Positions 50,310 through 59,354 of a DNA stretch of 64,000 nucleotides are shown here, in pieces. Below the pieces are notes generated by a model. The model ran no database searches and was not told the origin of the DNA. It worked only from the letters and a program-made list of their open reading frames with translations. Position numbers and translations under genes: made by a program. Within the stretch, counting starts at the first letter, position 1; every line of letters starts with the position of its first letter. Source of the stretch: an uncultured Lachnospiraceae bacterium (GTDB lineage Bacteria; Bacillota; Clostridia; Lachnospirales; Lachnospiraceae); assembly GCA_900320345.1 (NCBI GenBank), contig ONRZ01000004.1:25062-89061 (forward strand), given 5' to 3'.

Positions 50310-52532
50310 ATGCCGACCAGGATAATATTTGTAACAGTATATATCATCGCGATAATCGGCCTCTTTTTTGTAATAAAGAGCCTTAATAAGATCCACGAGG
50401 AATACGGATTTATATTGAAGCGCGCCATGATCGCAGCCATCGTAGCGGTCATCGCGAATATTCTCATCGCCGTATCTCCAAACGGATCATATGCCGAGCT
50501 TGCATACTGCTTCTACTTTGCTTCGGTCGACTGGACCATATACTTCCTTATGGGCTTTTGCCTGTCTTATACAGAGCACCGGACCATAAAGTCCAAGATC
50601 GCATTACCCGGAGCTGTCCTTATGACGATCGACTCGATCCTCATCATGCTGAATCCATTTTTGGGGCGCAGTTTCTATATCTATACGAATACCAATATAC
50701 CCGGTACCGTATTTTATCAGACCGGTTTTTATCCTTTATACTATGTACATCTTGCAGTCGACTATATAACGCTCCTGCTGGCACTTGTTTTCATTATCTA
50801 CCGTATCTTCAAAAGCTACAGCCTGTACCGTATCAAATATGTGATGATCCTGTCCGTGCTGCTTTTTGTCGTCGCACTTAACCTCATCTACATGACGCTC
50901 TCCCTTGTACTTGATGCCTCGGTCGTATTCTATGCCGTCGCGGGTGGACTGATATGCTTCTCGATACGCACCTTTGTCCCCAGCAATCTTCTGATAACCT
51001 CAATAAGACGGGCAGTAGACGATATAAGCGAAGGCATGATCATATTTGATATAAGCAACAACTGCATCTATGCCAACACTTTTTCCAAAACAAATTTCGG
51101 GATAGATGATCTTCGTTCATACAATATGGACTGTGAACCCATAGCAACCGTCATGCAGAAAGTAAATGACAGGATCGACCCGACAGACGAGACTGATTAT
51201 GTTAAGAACATAACCGAGAACGGAAAGGACATCACAAAATACTTCTATGTCAAATATAATCCTTTAAAAGACAGGCACGGAAGACTTATCGGCTCCTACT
51301 TTCTTATACGTGACACCACCGAGGAAGTGTTCTACTTAAATGAGATCAAGGAAGCCAGGATGAATGCCGACAGGGCAAACAAGGCAAAAAGCACCTTCCT
51401 TGCCAATATGTCTCATGAGATACGTACACCCCTTAATTCGATACTCGGGATGAATGAGCTCATAATCCGCGAAACGGATGACGAAAGGATCCGCGAGTAT
51501 GCAGGGAATATAATGGAGGCCGGCGAAGTACTGCTGAACCTCATAAATGATGTACTTGATTTTTCCAAGATCGAAGCAGGCAAGACGGAAGTGAATCCCC
51601 ACGAATACGAGCCCTATAAGCTCCTTAGGGACTGCTATTACTTCTTCCAGAAGGCCGCGCAGGAGAAGGATCTGTACATACACATAACCTGCGATGAGAC
51701 TCTGCCCATCAAGCTTACGGGCGATTCCAAACTTATAGGGCAGGTTATTTCAAACATTGTCTCAAACGCCGTAAAATATACCAAAGAAGGCGGCATCACA
51801 CTTGATATGACATATGATAAGATCAGCAGGGACAACATCGATCTTATCATTGATATATCCGATACCGGTATCGGGATAGCCGAGGAGGACATACCGCATC
51901 TCTTTGATTCTTTCAAGCGTGTAAACGAGATTGAAAATGCATCCATAGAAGGTACCGGACTCGGCCTTGCGATCACAAAGGAATTGCTGCATCTTATGAA
52001 CGGTGATATCCGTGTCAAGAGCACTCCCGGTGAGGGCAGCCGGTTTACCGTGACAATACCGCAGACCGTCTCCGACTACACCGCCATCGGTCCGCTGGCC
52101 AATCCCAAGAAGATATCCGTTCCCGTTCATAAGGAAAGCTTTACCGCACCGGATGCAAAAGTTCTTATAGTAGATGATGTGCGTGTCAATCTCATGGTCG
52201 CCGAAGGGCTCTTAAAGCCTACCCTTATACAGACAAAAAAGGCAATGAGCGGCGATGAAGCCATTGAACTTTGCAATAAGGAAAAATACGATGTGATACT
52301 GCTTGATCATCGCATGCCCGTAAAGGACGGCCTTGAAACCTTCCGTGAAATATCATCTTCGGGCCTTAATACGGACACACCCGTGATAATGCTTACCGCA
52401 AATGCGATAAACGGCATGGAAGAAGAATATCTGAGTCTCGGATTCTGCGATTATCTTACAAAACCTGTTAAGGCCGATGAACTCGAAGCTGCTCTCCTGC
52501 GTCACCTGCCGCAGGACAAGATATGCCGGTAA
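50310..52532 (+). CDS. Hybrid sensor histidine kinase with receiver domain
   Basis: About 740 aa. Seven membrane spans (residues about 1-215) form a 7TM-type sensor. A PAS-like region (about 225-340) and a short coiled coil follow. The dimerisation domain has the phosphorylated His in ANMSHEIRTPLNSI. The ATPase domain shows NIVSNAVKYTKEG, DTGIGIAEEDIPHLFD and GTGLGLAITKELL. The C-terminal receiver has VDDVRVN, the phospho-Asp in ILLDHRMPVKDG, and LTKPVK. There is no separate response regulator nearby, so output is unclear. The start at 50310 is preferred for GGAG six bases upstream; 50283 is possible. Signal unknown. Confidence 0.9.
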   Translation: MPTRIIFVTVYIIAIIGLFFVIKSLNKIHEEYGFILKRAMIAAIVAVIANILIAVSPNGSYAELAYCFYFASVDWTIYFLMGFCLSYTEHRTIKSKIALPGAVLMTIDSILIMLNPFLGRSFYIYTNTNIPGTVFYQTGFYPLYYVHLAVDYITLLLALVFIIYRIFKSYSLYRIKYVMILSVLLFVVALNLIYMTLSLVLDASVVFYAVAGGLICFSIRTFVPSNLLITSIRRAVDDISEGMIIFDISNNCIYANTFSKTNFGIDDLRSYNMDCEPIATVMQKVNDRIDPTDETDYVKNITENGKDITKYFYVKYNPLKDRHGRLIGSYFLIRDTTEEVFYLNEIKEARMNADRANKAKSTFLANMSHEIRTPLNSILGMNELIIRETDDERIREYAGNIMEAGEVLLNLINDVLDFSKIEAGKTEVNPHEYEPYKLLRDCYYFFQKAAQEKDLYIHITCDETLPIKLTGDSKLIGQVISNIVSNAVKYTKEGGITLDMTYDKISRDNIDLIIDISDTGIGIAEEDIPHLFDSFKRVNEIENASIEGTGLGLAITKELLHLMNGDIRVKSTPGEGSRFTVTIPQTVSDYTAIGPLANPKKISVPVHKESFTAPDAKVLIVDDVRVNLMVAEGLLKPTLIQTKKAMSGDEAIELCNKEKYDVILLDHRMPVKDGLETFREISSSGLNTDTPVIMLTANAINGMEEEYLSLGFCDYLTKPVKADELEAALLRHLPQDKICR

Positions 52533-52556
52533 TATCGGGAAGAAGGTAGGAATTTC

Positions 52557-53867
52557 ATGAAGGTCACGGCAATAATCGCGGAATACAATCCCATCCATAA
52601 CGGTCATATAAAACATATCGAAACTGCCAGACTTAAGACCGGAGCCGACTATATCATAGCCGTAATGTCCGGTGACTATGTGCAGAGGGGCGCTCCTGCC
52701 GTCATTTCCAAATACGAACGTGCAAAAGCAGCTCTTATGGCCGGTGCGGATCTTGTTATCGAGTTACCTTTCTATTATTCCTGCTCGAGTCTTGAATATT
52801 TTGCAAAGGGTGCCGTATCGCTTATAGCAAAAACGGGAGTTGTCGACTGCATTTCATTCGGCTCCGAATGCGGAGACATAAACAGTCTTATCGAAGCCGC
52901 GGGGATCATGCACGATCTTAACCGCTCAGATGATCCGTCGATCAGGAAGAAGCTTTCGGGAGGCTTCAGTTTTTCACATGCCATAAACACTTCGGATGAT
53001 ATCCCGGAAAATATCCGGAAAATACTGAGCACTCCCAATAATCTCCTTGCCGCCGCTTACATATCGGCAGCAAAGGATTTCCGGGGCGGCTTTGCTTTCC
53101 ATACAATGAAGCGCGAAGGAGCCGCATATCATGATGATTCCTCCTTTGCCCTGTCTTCCACTTCCATACGCAAAGATATACTTAATGTTCAACGGGAACA
53201 GCCGGAACGCAAGATCAGTTTACATAATGTTTTAAAGGATCGTATATCCGATGAGATCTTACGATCGCTGCTCTCCTGTCTTGACAGATATACCGCTGTA
53301 TCGGAAGACGACCTCAGCCTGATGTTATTTGCAAGGATCCAGGATATCCTAAGGACCGCAGCATGTGATGATGCGGATCCGGTAGAGGTACTCACCTCAT
53401 TCCTCGATGTCTCTAAGAGCCTTGCAAACAGGATAAAAGCAGCATATTCCCATGCCGCGTCCTACACCGCTCTGTGCTCTGAAATAAAATCAAAGGACAT
53501 AAACTATTCCAGGATAAGCCGTGCTCTTCTCCATATCCTGCTTGATATAAAAAAGGACCGCATGGACGAATATGTAAAAGACGGCTATAACTACTATATA
53601 AGACCGCTCGGCTTTAAGAAGGATTCATCCGGGCTCCTTCATGAAATAAAACACTGTGCATCCGTTCCGCTCATATCAAAGGCAGCGGATCATGCGGATA
53701 TTCTAAGGTCCTTTTATCTGCCGGATGCTCCCGATATCTGTTCTCATGCCCTTCGCATGTTCGGTGAAAATACGGCAGCGGCCGATCTGTATGAAAAAAC
53801 TGTCTGCTCATTGAGCAGACAGCCTTTTATCTCCGAATATGAACAAGCCCTTCCGGTTATCTTTTAA
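52557..53867 (+). CDS. tmcAL: tRNA(Met) cytidine acetate ligase TmcAL
   Basis: A 436-aa nucleotidyltransferase-fold enzyme that makes N4-acetylcytidine at the wobble base of elongator tRNA-Met from acetate and ATP. The N terminus has the ATP motif AEYNPIHNGHIKHI, followed by MSGDYVQRGAPA and ELPFYYSCSSLEYFA. Formerly YlbM/DUF795. It follows the kinase by 24 bases and may share its transcript. Its 3' end contains a strong hairpin that serves as terminator for the convergent gene. Confidence 0.94.
   Translation: MKVTAIIAEYNPIHNGHIKHIETARLKTGADYIIAVMSGDYVQRGAPAVISKYERAKAALMAGADLVIELPFYYSCSSLEYFAKGAVSLIAKTGVVDCISFGSECGDINSLIEAAGIMHDLNRSDDPSIRKKLSGGFSFSHAINTSDDIPENIRKILSTPNNLLAAAYISAAKDFRGGFAFHTMKREGAAYHDDSSFALSSTSIRKDILNVQREQPERKISLHNVLKDRISDEILRSLLSCLDRYTAVSEDDLSLMLFARIQDILRTAACDDADPVEVLTSFLDVSKSLANRIKAAYSHAASYTALCSEIKSKDINYSRISRALLHILLDIKKDRMDEYVKDGYNYYIRPLGFKKDSSGLLHEIKHCASVPLISKAADHADILRSFYLPDAPDICSHALRMFGENTAAADLYEKTVCSLSRQPFISEYEQALPVIF
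53794..53826. terminator. Bidirectional hairpin terminator inside the tmcAL coding end
   Basis: CTGTCTGCTCA (53800-53810) and TGAGCAGACAG (53812-53822) form an 11-base perfect stem with a one-base centre. On the minus strand it is followed by TTTTTT, a full intrinsic terminator for the DUF711 operon; on the plus strand it is followed by CCTTTTAT. Confidence 0.8.
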
Positions 53868-53870
53868 CCG

Positions 53871-55235
53871 TCAGTTTTTAAAACTGTGTATCGGTGCCGG
53901 GATACGTCCTTTCCTGTTTATGAAATCTTCACACGAATAACGGTTTACCGGCATTATCGGAGCATACCCGAGCAGTCCTCCAAACTCAGCCTTTTCTCCA
54001 ACACCCTTTCCTATCACAGGTATAAGCCTTACTGCCGTAGTCTTCTGGTTCACCATTCCTATAGCCATCTCATCGGCGATGATGCCTGATATGGTTGAAG
54101 CACTCGTATCCCCGGGGATAGCTATCATGTCAAGTCCCACCGAGCAGACACAGGTCATGGCTTCAAGTTTTTCAAGAGTCAGACTCCCGGCTTCCACGGC
54201 ATCGATCATCCCCTGATCCTCACTTACCGGAATAAAGGCTCCGCTTAATCCGCCCACATAGGACGATGCCATTACACCGCCTTTCTTGACCTGATCATTA
54301 AGCAGTGCCAGTGCTGCCGTTGTACCCGGAGCTCCCGCATGCTCAAGTCCTATCTCACATAAGATATCCGCTACCGAATCACCTATTGCCGGTGTCGGCG
54401 CCAGTGACAGATCCACGATCCCGAACGGTATGTTGAGGCGCTTTGATGCCTCTCCCGCCACCAATTGCCCGACACGTGTTACCTTGAACGCCGTTTTCTT
54501 TATCGTCTCGCACAACACTTCAAAGCTTTCTCCCCGTACTTTTTTGAGCACGGTATTTACAACTCCGGGGCCGCTTACTCCTACATTTATTATGGCATCC
54601 GCTTCCGTAACCCCATGGAATGCCCCTGCCATGAACGGATTGTCATCCGGTGCGTTGCAGAACACTACCAGCTTGGCGCATCCCAGCGAATCCGACTCTT
54701 TTGTCGCTTCGGCCGTATCACGTATTATCTGTCCCATTAAGCGGACCGCATCCATGTTTATTCCTGTCCTTGTCGATCCGAGATTGACGGAACTGCACAC
54801 GAGCCTGGTTGAAGAAAGCGCCTTAGGTATCGACCTTATGAGCATTTCCTCCGCCTTCGTCATTCCCTTTGCCACAAGAGCCGAATAGCCTCCGATGAAA
54901 TTAACTCCAACTTTAGCCGCTGCTTCGTCAAGCGTCTTTGCTATCCTGACAAAATCATCCGGGCTTTTACATGCGGAAGCCCCTATAAGTCCGATCGGTG
55001 TAACTGATATCCTCTTGTTTACTATCGGTATCCCGAACTCCTTCTCAATATCCTTACCCACCGCTACCAGATCCCTGGCCGTTGTTGTGATCTTCTCATA
55101 AATATTGCCGGTAAGCTTCTCAAGATCATCCGTTATACAATCGATAAGGCTTATACCCAGTGTGATCGTTCTGACATCCAGGTTCTCCTTCTCGATCATC
55201 TCATTTGTTTCGTTTACTTCAAATATATTGATCAT
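53871..55235 (-). CDS. PFL family protein, DUF711 (UPF0210)
   Basis: A 454-aa protein of a conserved family of unknown role with distant similarity to glycyl-radical enzyme folds. Typical stretches: [42 protein letters not shown], and [10 protein letters not shown]. It lies 24 bases after an ACT-domain gene; the pair is a conserved neighbourhood in Firmicutes. No glycyl-radical motif is evident at the C terminus. Confidence 0.9.
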   Translation of the reverse strand: MINIFEVNETNEMIEKENLDVRTITLGISLIDCITDDLEKLTGNIYEKITTTARDLVAVGKDIEKEFGIPIVNKRISVTPIGLIGASACKSPDDFVRIAKTLDEAAAKVGVNFIGGYSALVAKGMTKAEEMLIRSIPKALSSTRLVCSSVNLGSTRTGINMDAVRLMGQIIRDTAEATKESDSLGCAKLVVFCNAPDDNPFMAGAFHGVTEADAIINVGVSGPGVVNTVLKKVRGESFEVLCETIKKTAFKVTRVGQLVAGEASKRLNIPFGIVDLSLAPTPAIGDSVADILCEIGLEHAGAPGTTAALALLNDQVKKGGVMASSYVGGLSGAFIPVSEDQGMIDAVEAGSLTLEKLEAMTCVCSVGLDMIAIPGDTSASTISGIIADEMAIGMVNQKTTAVRLIPVIGKGVGEKAEFGGLLGYAPIMPVNRYSCEDFINRKGRIPAPIHSFKN

Positions 55236-55259
55236 TTCCGTCCCTTCCGAATAACGATT

Positions 55260-55532
55260 TTATACGCGGTGCATGCTCTTAAAGATGTCCTCCCTCTGAC
55301 ATCTTACCACCACTCCTATCTCCTCTCCGATCTGTGCAAGCTCGTCAGACACATCACCGAAGGGCTTGCTCGAATCGTTCATATCCACGATCATCATCAT
55401 ATTGAAATAATCCTGAACTATGGTCTGTGATATATCGAGTATGTTTATCCTGTTATTTGCAAGGTAGGTGCATACCTTCGCTATTATACCCACCGTATCC
55501 TTGCCTACTACCGTTATTATTGTTTTTTTCAT
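55260..55532 (-). CDS. ACT domain-containing protein (UPF0237)
   Basis: A 90-aa stand-alone ACT domain (ITVVGKDTVGIIAKVCTYLANN, ISQTIVQDYFNMMMIVDM). ACT domains bind amino acids and regulate enzymes. It is paired with DUF711, which suggests a regulatory subunit for that protein. AGGGAGGAA precedes the ATG. Confidence 0.93.
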   Translation of the reverse strand: MKKTIITVVGKDTVGIIAKVCTYLANNRINILDISQTIVQDYFNMMMIVDMNDSSKPFGDVSDELAQIGEEIGVVVRCQREDIFKSMHRV

Positions 55533-55555
55533 AATATTCCTCCCTACTGCCGTAA

Positions 55556-56353
55556 CTAAACGGCAACTGCTTCGCTAATCATATCCCTTGATGCTACCCT
55601 TATCCTGAAATCCTCGGGCTTATATCTGTTCTCGCTCATCAATATCTCAAGCCGTACCGTTTCATAGGCAAGCTCAGCCATGTTATTCTCCTTACTTAAG
55701 TGGCCCAGGAACACTGTCTTAAGATCATCATGCAGCAGCCTGCTAAGGAGCCTTCCGGATGATTCATTTGACAGATGCCCCTTATCTCCCAATATCCTGC
55801 ATTTAAGCTGATAGGGATACTTTCCAACCTGGAGCATGTTGACATCATGATTGGCTTCAAGCAGCAGCGCATCGACTCCGGAAAAATTATCGACTATATA
55901 ATCGTTATATTTACCGAGATCGCTCACGACTCCGACCGACTTATCTCCATTGCCTATCCTGTATGCGACAGGATCCGCCGCATCATGGCTTATGCGTACC
56001 GGGTTCACCTTAAGATCGTTTATCATAAAGGGCTTATCCGCTTCGATCTCCCTGAACAGTTCACCCGGGATCTTCCCGAGATACGACATGCCCTTTATCG
56101 CCTCTATCGTGCCCTTTGTAGCATACATCGGTATCCCGTAACGCCTGGCGATCACTCCCAGTCCTCCGACATGATCGGAATGTTCATGGGTTATGAGTAT
56201 ACCGTCCATCTCCTCCGTCTTAAGCCCGAGGGAATTAAGACCATCCTCTATCCTCTTTCCGCTTATGCCGGCATCCACGATTATGTGTGTGTCATCGGAT
56301 CCGACATAGATACAATTCCCGCTGCTCCCGCTCGCGATACTGCATAATCTCAT
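55556..56353 (-). CDS. MBL-fold hydrolase, WalJ/YycJ-like
   Basis: A 265-aa metallo-beta-lactamase-fold protein. Metal motif THEHSDHVGG near 55-64, further His in ISHDAADP, and GHLSKENN. The start MRLCSIASGSSGNCIYVG is characteristic of YycJ/WalJ proteins, which are linked to cell-division coordination and DNA repair exonuclease activity. It is not beside walRK here, but in a polA operon, which fits a DNA-related role. Confidence 0.88.
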   Translation of the reverse strand: MRLCSIASGSSGNCIYVGSDDTHIIVDAGISGKRIEDGLNSLGLKTEEMDGILITHEHSDHVGGLGVIARRYGIPMYATKGTIEAIKGMSYLGKIPGELFREIEADKPFMINDLKVNPVRISHDAADPVAYRIGNGDKSVGVVSDLGKYNDYIVDNFSGVDALLLEANHDVNMLQVGKYPYQLKCRILGDKGHLSNESSGRLLSRLLHDDLKTVFLGHLSKENNMAELAYETVRLEILMSENRYKPEDFRIRVASRDMISEAVAV

Positions 56354-56427
56354 TTTTATCCCCTTTAACCCCTGTATTTCTCCCGCAGGATCCTGATCTT
56401 AATACTGATATATAACAGGATCCGTGT

Positions 56428-58704
56428 TTATTTTTCCCAATATATCTCGATCTTATCTCCTGTCTTTATCATCTCGTTAAAAACAGCGGACCTGCCGTTT
56501 AATTTGGTAACGACCGCATGTCCCTGCGGCTTTGACAGATCAAAATCTATAAACTCAAAAACATCGACGTAAATATATCCGTTCTTGCCGGTAAGTTTAA
56601 CGTCCTCTCCGTTTACATTTACGACTATACCGGGATCTGCTTCTTCTTCGCTTTCCGTCTGCGTATCATCTGATCCGTTCCCGGTGGTATCCGTTCCGGC
56701 ATCACTCTGATCCGCTCCGTTTTCGAGAGCATTCTTTACATTCTTAAGAGCATTGAGAGTGTCAGTCAGCATATTCTCAAGCCCTGCCACTTCATCATCC
56801 GCACTGTTGCCGTCCGAAGCCTCGTTATCATCCTGCTCCTGTATATCATCCTCCGTCTTAGAACCTTCATCCCCGGCATACTCATCATCATCCGGAAGAT
56901 CGGCATAACTCTCCGGGATCTCCTCCTTCTCTACATCCGAAAGCTTAAGTTCCTCAAGAGTCCATATTATCGAGAAATTACTGTATACCAGAGTATCCTT
57001 ATCGGACAGCTTGTTGTTCACATAGATGTTCATCCCTTCCTTAAGCTTAACATCCATGAACTCCGCTATCTGCTCTACCGTATAATAATCAAGCAGCCTG
57101 ATATTGTCATTTTGCATGATCTCATAATATCCCGACTGAAGTTCACCGTTAACCTCCGCGTATTTGGGCAATGCCACCGGCGTATCGTTGACTATTACCG
57201 TAAGCGTTGATTCGTATTCCTTGAGCCTGTTTATCTGTGCGCTCGCCGGCGCTCCGGCGGTAGATTCGGTAACCTCGATCTTATCCCCTGCACGTATCGG
57301 GGAATTGATGCTTACTGTCTCTTCATTTACCTTGACTACAGCCGTTTCTCCCAATTCTCCCCTTATCATATGAGGAGTTCCGTTAAGTGTGAAATCGAGA
57401 GCCTGTCCGCGTTTCGGGAACAGTCCTTCATTCGGGAAGCCCGCCTGTATCGCAGCGTCAACCACCATGAGATGGCCGTTATCATACAGTTTTATCCTTT
57501 CGCCGTTGAAATTCACATATATGAAATTATTCTTGGAATCATAGAAATTAAGACAGATACCGATCGGTGTGACATACATCGAGTCGAGGTTTGGATCCTG
57601 TATCTGATAGTCTATATCCTTAAGAACCTCCTCGCCCCTCAATGCACATCTCTGCCTGCTGATCCCAAGCTCATCTGCAAGGCACTGTGCGAAAATGGGA
57701 AGCTTGCCGCCTCCTCCTACAACAAATACGGCACTTACGGGTTCATCCCCGTTAAGTTCCTTGATCTTATCGCTTATCTCCTTGGTCATGGCCTTGACAA
57801 CAGGCTCGACAACCTTGTCTATCTCCTCTGATGTGATCTTCTGCTGTATGCCCATTATGTCATTATATTTGATGACTTTTTTCCCGTATGAGGTCTTGAT
57901 CATCTCACCAGTCGCAAAGTCAACGAGGCAATGCTTCACGATCGCCTCCGTCAGTTCATCGCCCGCCATCGGTATCATACCGTAAGCTACGATACTGCCG
58001 TCCTTTGTTATCGAAATATCGCTTGTCCCGGCGCCCACATCAACAAGGGCTATATTAAGCATCCTGAAACTCTCGGGTATTGCCACCTGTATTGCCGCGA
58101 TAGGCTCGAGAGTCAGGTTCGCGACCTGAAGATCCGCAACCTCCACAGCCCTGTACAATCCGTCAACAACATCATCCGGAAGGAAGGTCGCGATAAGTTC
58201 GACCGAGATCTTCCTTGCTTTATGCTTATCAAGAACGCTCATCTGAAGATCGTTCATGAAATATCTGACTACGGTATAACCCACACAGAAGAAACGTGTA
58301 TCGGAAGTGTTCTCACGTGTCAGTTCCTCAAAAGCCTTCTCTACTCCGAGCATCTCAAGGCTGTGCACATCTTCGGCATCAACCGCCTTCTCCTCCGGGA
58401 ATTCAAGTTCCGCGCTTACCGTCACTGTCTTTAACACACGGCCTGCTGCCGCTATGCATACTTCATTGAGCTGCTTGCCGATCTGATTCTCAAGCTTCTC
58501 TTTGACTTCCTTTATGGAACGTCCGACAGTATTGATGTCATGTATCTGTCCGTCAAGCATGGAACGTGTGTCGTGTTCCCTTACACACTGTGCGACCACA
58601 TGGAACTTATCACCTGTCATATAGCCCACAGTTCCCACCAAAGAACGCGTTCCTATATCCAGTCCAAATACAAGCTGCCCCGGATTCTTCTTATCTTCTT
58701 CCAT
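56428..58704 (-). CDS. FtsA/PilM-like actin-fold protein with long C-terminal extension
   Basis: About 758 aa. Residues about 10-380 are an actin/Hsp70-type ATPase with an FtsA-like order: LVFGLDIGTRSLVGTVGYM, ALVDVGAGTSDISITKDG, and VFVVGGGGKLPIFAQCLA. Residues about 390-590 contain small beta-rich modules (NDTPVALPKYAEVNGELQSG). An acidic, low-complexity linker (about 595-680) and a last beta module (VNVNGEDVKLTGKNGYIYVD) follow. It is longer than FtsA (about 420 aa) and has no obvious membrane-targeting helix at the end, so a divergent paralogue is likely. Start 58704 is chosen for GGAGAGAAGGGA; ATG 58719 is an alternative. Confidence 0.78.
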   Translation of the reverse strand: MEEDKKNPGQLVFGLDIGTRSLVGTVGYMTGDKFHVVAQCVREHDTRSMLDGQIHDINTVGRSIKEVKEKLENQIGKQLNEVCIAAAGRVLKTVTVSAELEFPEEKAVDAEDVHSLEMLGVEKAFEELTRENTSDTRFFCVGYTVVRYFMNDLQMSVLDKHKARKISVELIATFLPDDVVDGLYRAVEVADLQVANLTLEPIAAIQVAIPESFRMLNIALVDVGAGTSDISITKDGSIVAYGMIPMAGDELTEAIVKHCLVDFATGEMIKTSYGKKVIKYNDIMGIQQKITSEEIDKVVEPVVKAMTKEISDKIKELNGDEPVSAVFVVGGGGKLPIFAQCLADELGISRQRCALRGEEVLKDIDYQIQDPNLDSMYVTPIGICLNFYDSKNNFIYVNFNGERIKLYDNGHLMVVDAAIQAGFPNEGLFPKRGQALDFTLNGTPHMIRGELGETAVVKVNEETVSINSPIRAGDKIEVTESTAGAPASAQINRLKEYESTLTVIVNDTPVALPKYAEVNGELQSGYYEIMQNDNIRLLDYYTVEQIAEFMDVKLKEGMNIYVNNKLSDKDTLVYSNFSIIWTLEELKLSDVEKEEIPESYADLPDDDEYAGDEGSKTEDDIQEQDDNEASDGNSADDEVAGLENMLTDTLNALKNVKNALENGADQSDAGTDTTGNGSDDTQTESEEEADPGIVVNVNGEDVKLTGKNGYIYVDVFEFIDFDLSKPQGHAVVTKLNGRSAVFNEMIKTGDKIEIYWEK

Positions 58705-58739
58705 TCCCTTCTCTCCCATATTATCCTAAGGCTCCCCTT

Positions 58740-59354
58740 TCATGATCTTAACGGATCTTTAAGATCCAGTAATACCTTTATCTGTTCCCTTGTCTCTTCC
58801 ATGTCACCGCTGTTCTCGATAACATGGTCGCAAAACTTTCTGAAAGTTTCATCATCGTTCTGGGAACTCATGATATCTTCTATCTTTTCATCCGTATATC
58901 CCCGCGAAGTCTTAAGCCTCCCGGCCCTTACCTCCTTCGGGGCATATACATACCACAGTTCATCACATATCGCCCTGTAGCCGTCTTCTATCAGCAGTGC
59001 CGCCTCTATGAAAAAGAAATCGACGTTCCCTCTTATTCTGTATTCTTCTATAAGACCAAGGATATACTCCTTGACCCGCGGATGCACGATCGCGTTTACT
59101 CCGCGCAGCAGTTCCTTATTTCCGGCGGCAAAGATCTTCTGCGCCATCTTTTTCTTATCTATCTCACCGTCCGGCGCAAGGATGTCCTCACCCAAAAGCC
59201 CTACCAGTTCATCGTAGCATGCCTGACCGCGTCTCTCTACCTCATGCGCCGCTTCGTCGGCTATCAGGATAAAGCACCGGCAGTTTTTCCTTATCATGTC
59301 AAGAACGGTGGATTTGCCGGCACCTACTCCGCCGGTTATGCCTATAACTTTCAT
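58740..59354 (-). CDS. coaE: Dephospho-CoA kinase
   Basis: A 204-aa P-loop kinase for the last step of CoA synthesis. Walker A GGVGAGKST is at 7-15, DEAAHEVERRG at about 32-42, and the C-terminal VIENSGDMEETREQI. The ATG overlaps the polA stop (TGATG), giving translational coupling; a GTG three bases earlier is less likely. Confidence 0.95.
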   Translation of the reverse strand: MKVIGITGGVGAGKSTVLDMIRKNCRCFILIADEAAHEVERRGQACYDELVGLLGEDILAPDGEIDKKKMAQKIFAAGNKELLRGVNAIVHPRVKEYILGLIEEYRIRGNVDFFFIEAALLIEDGYRAICDELWYVYAPKEVRAGRLKTSRGYTDEKIEDIMSSQNDDETFRKFCDHVIENSGDMEETREQIKVLLDLKDPLRS

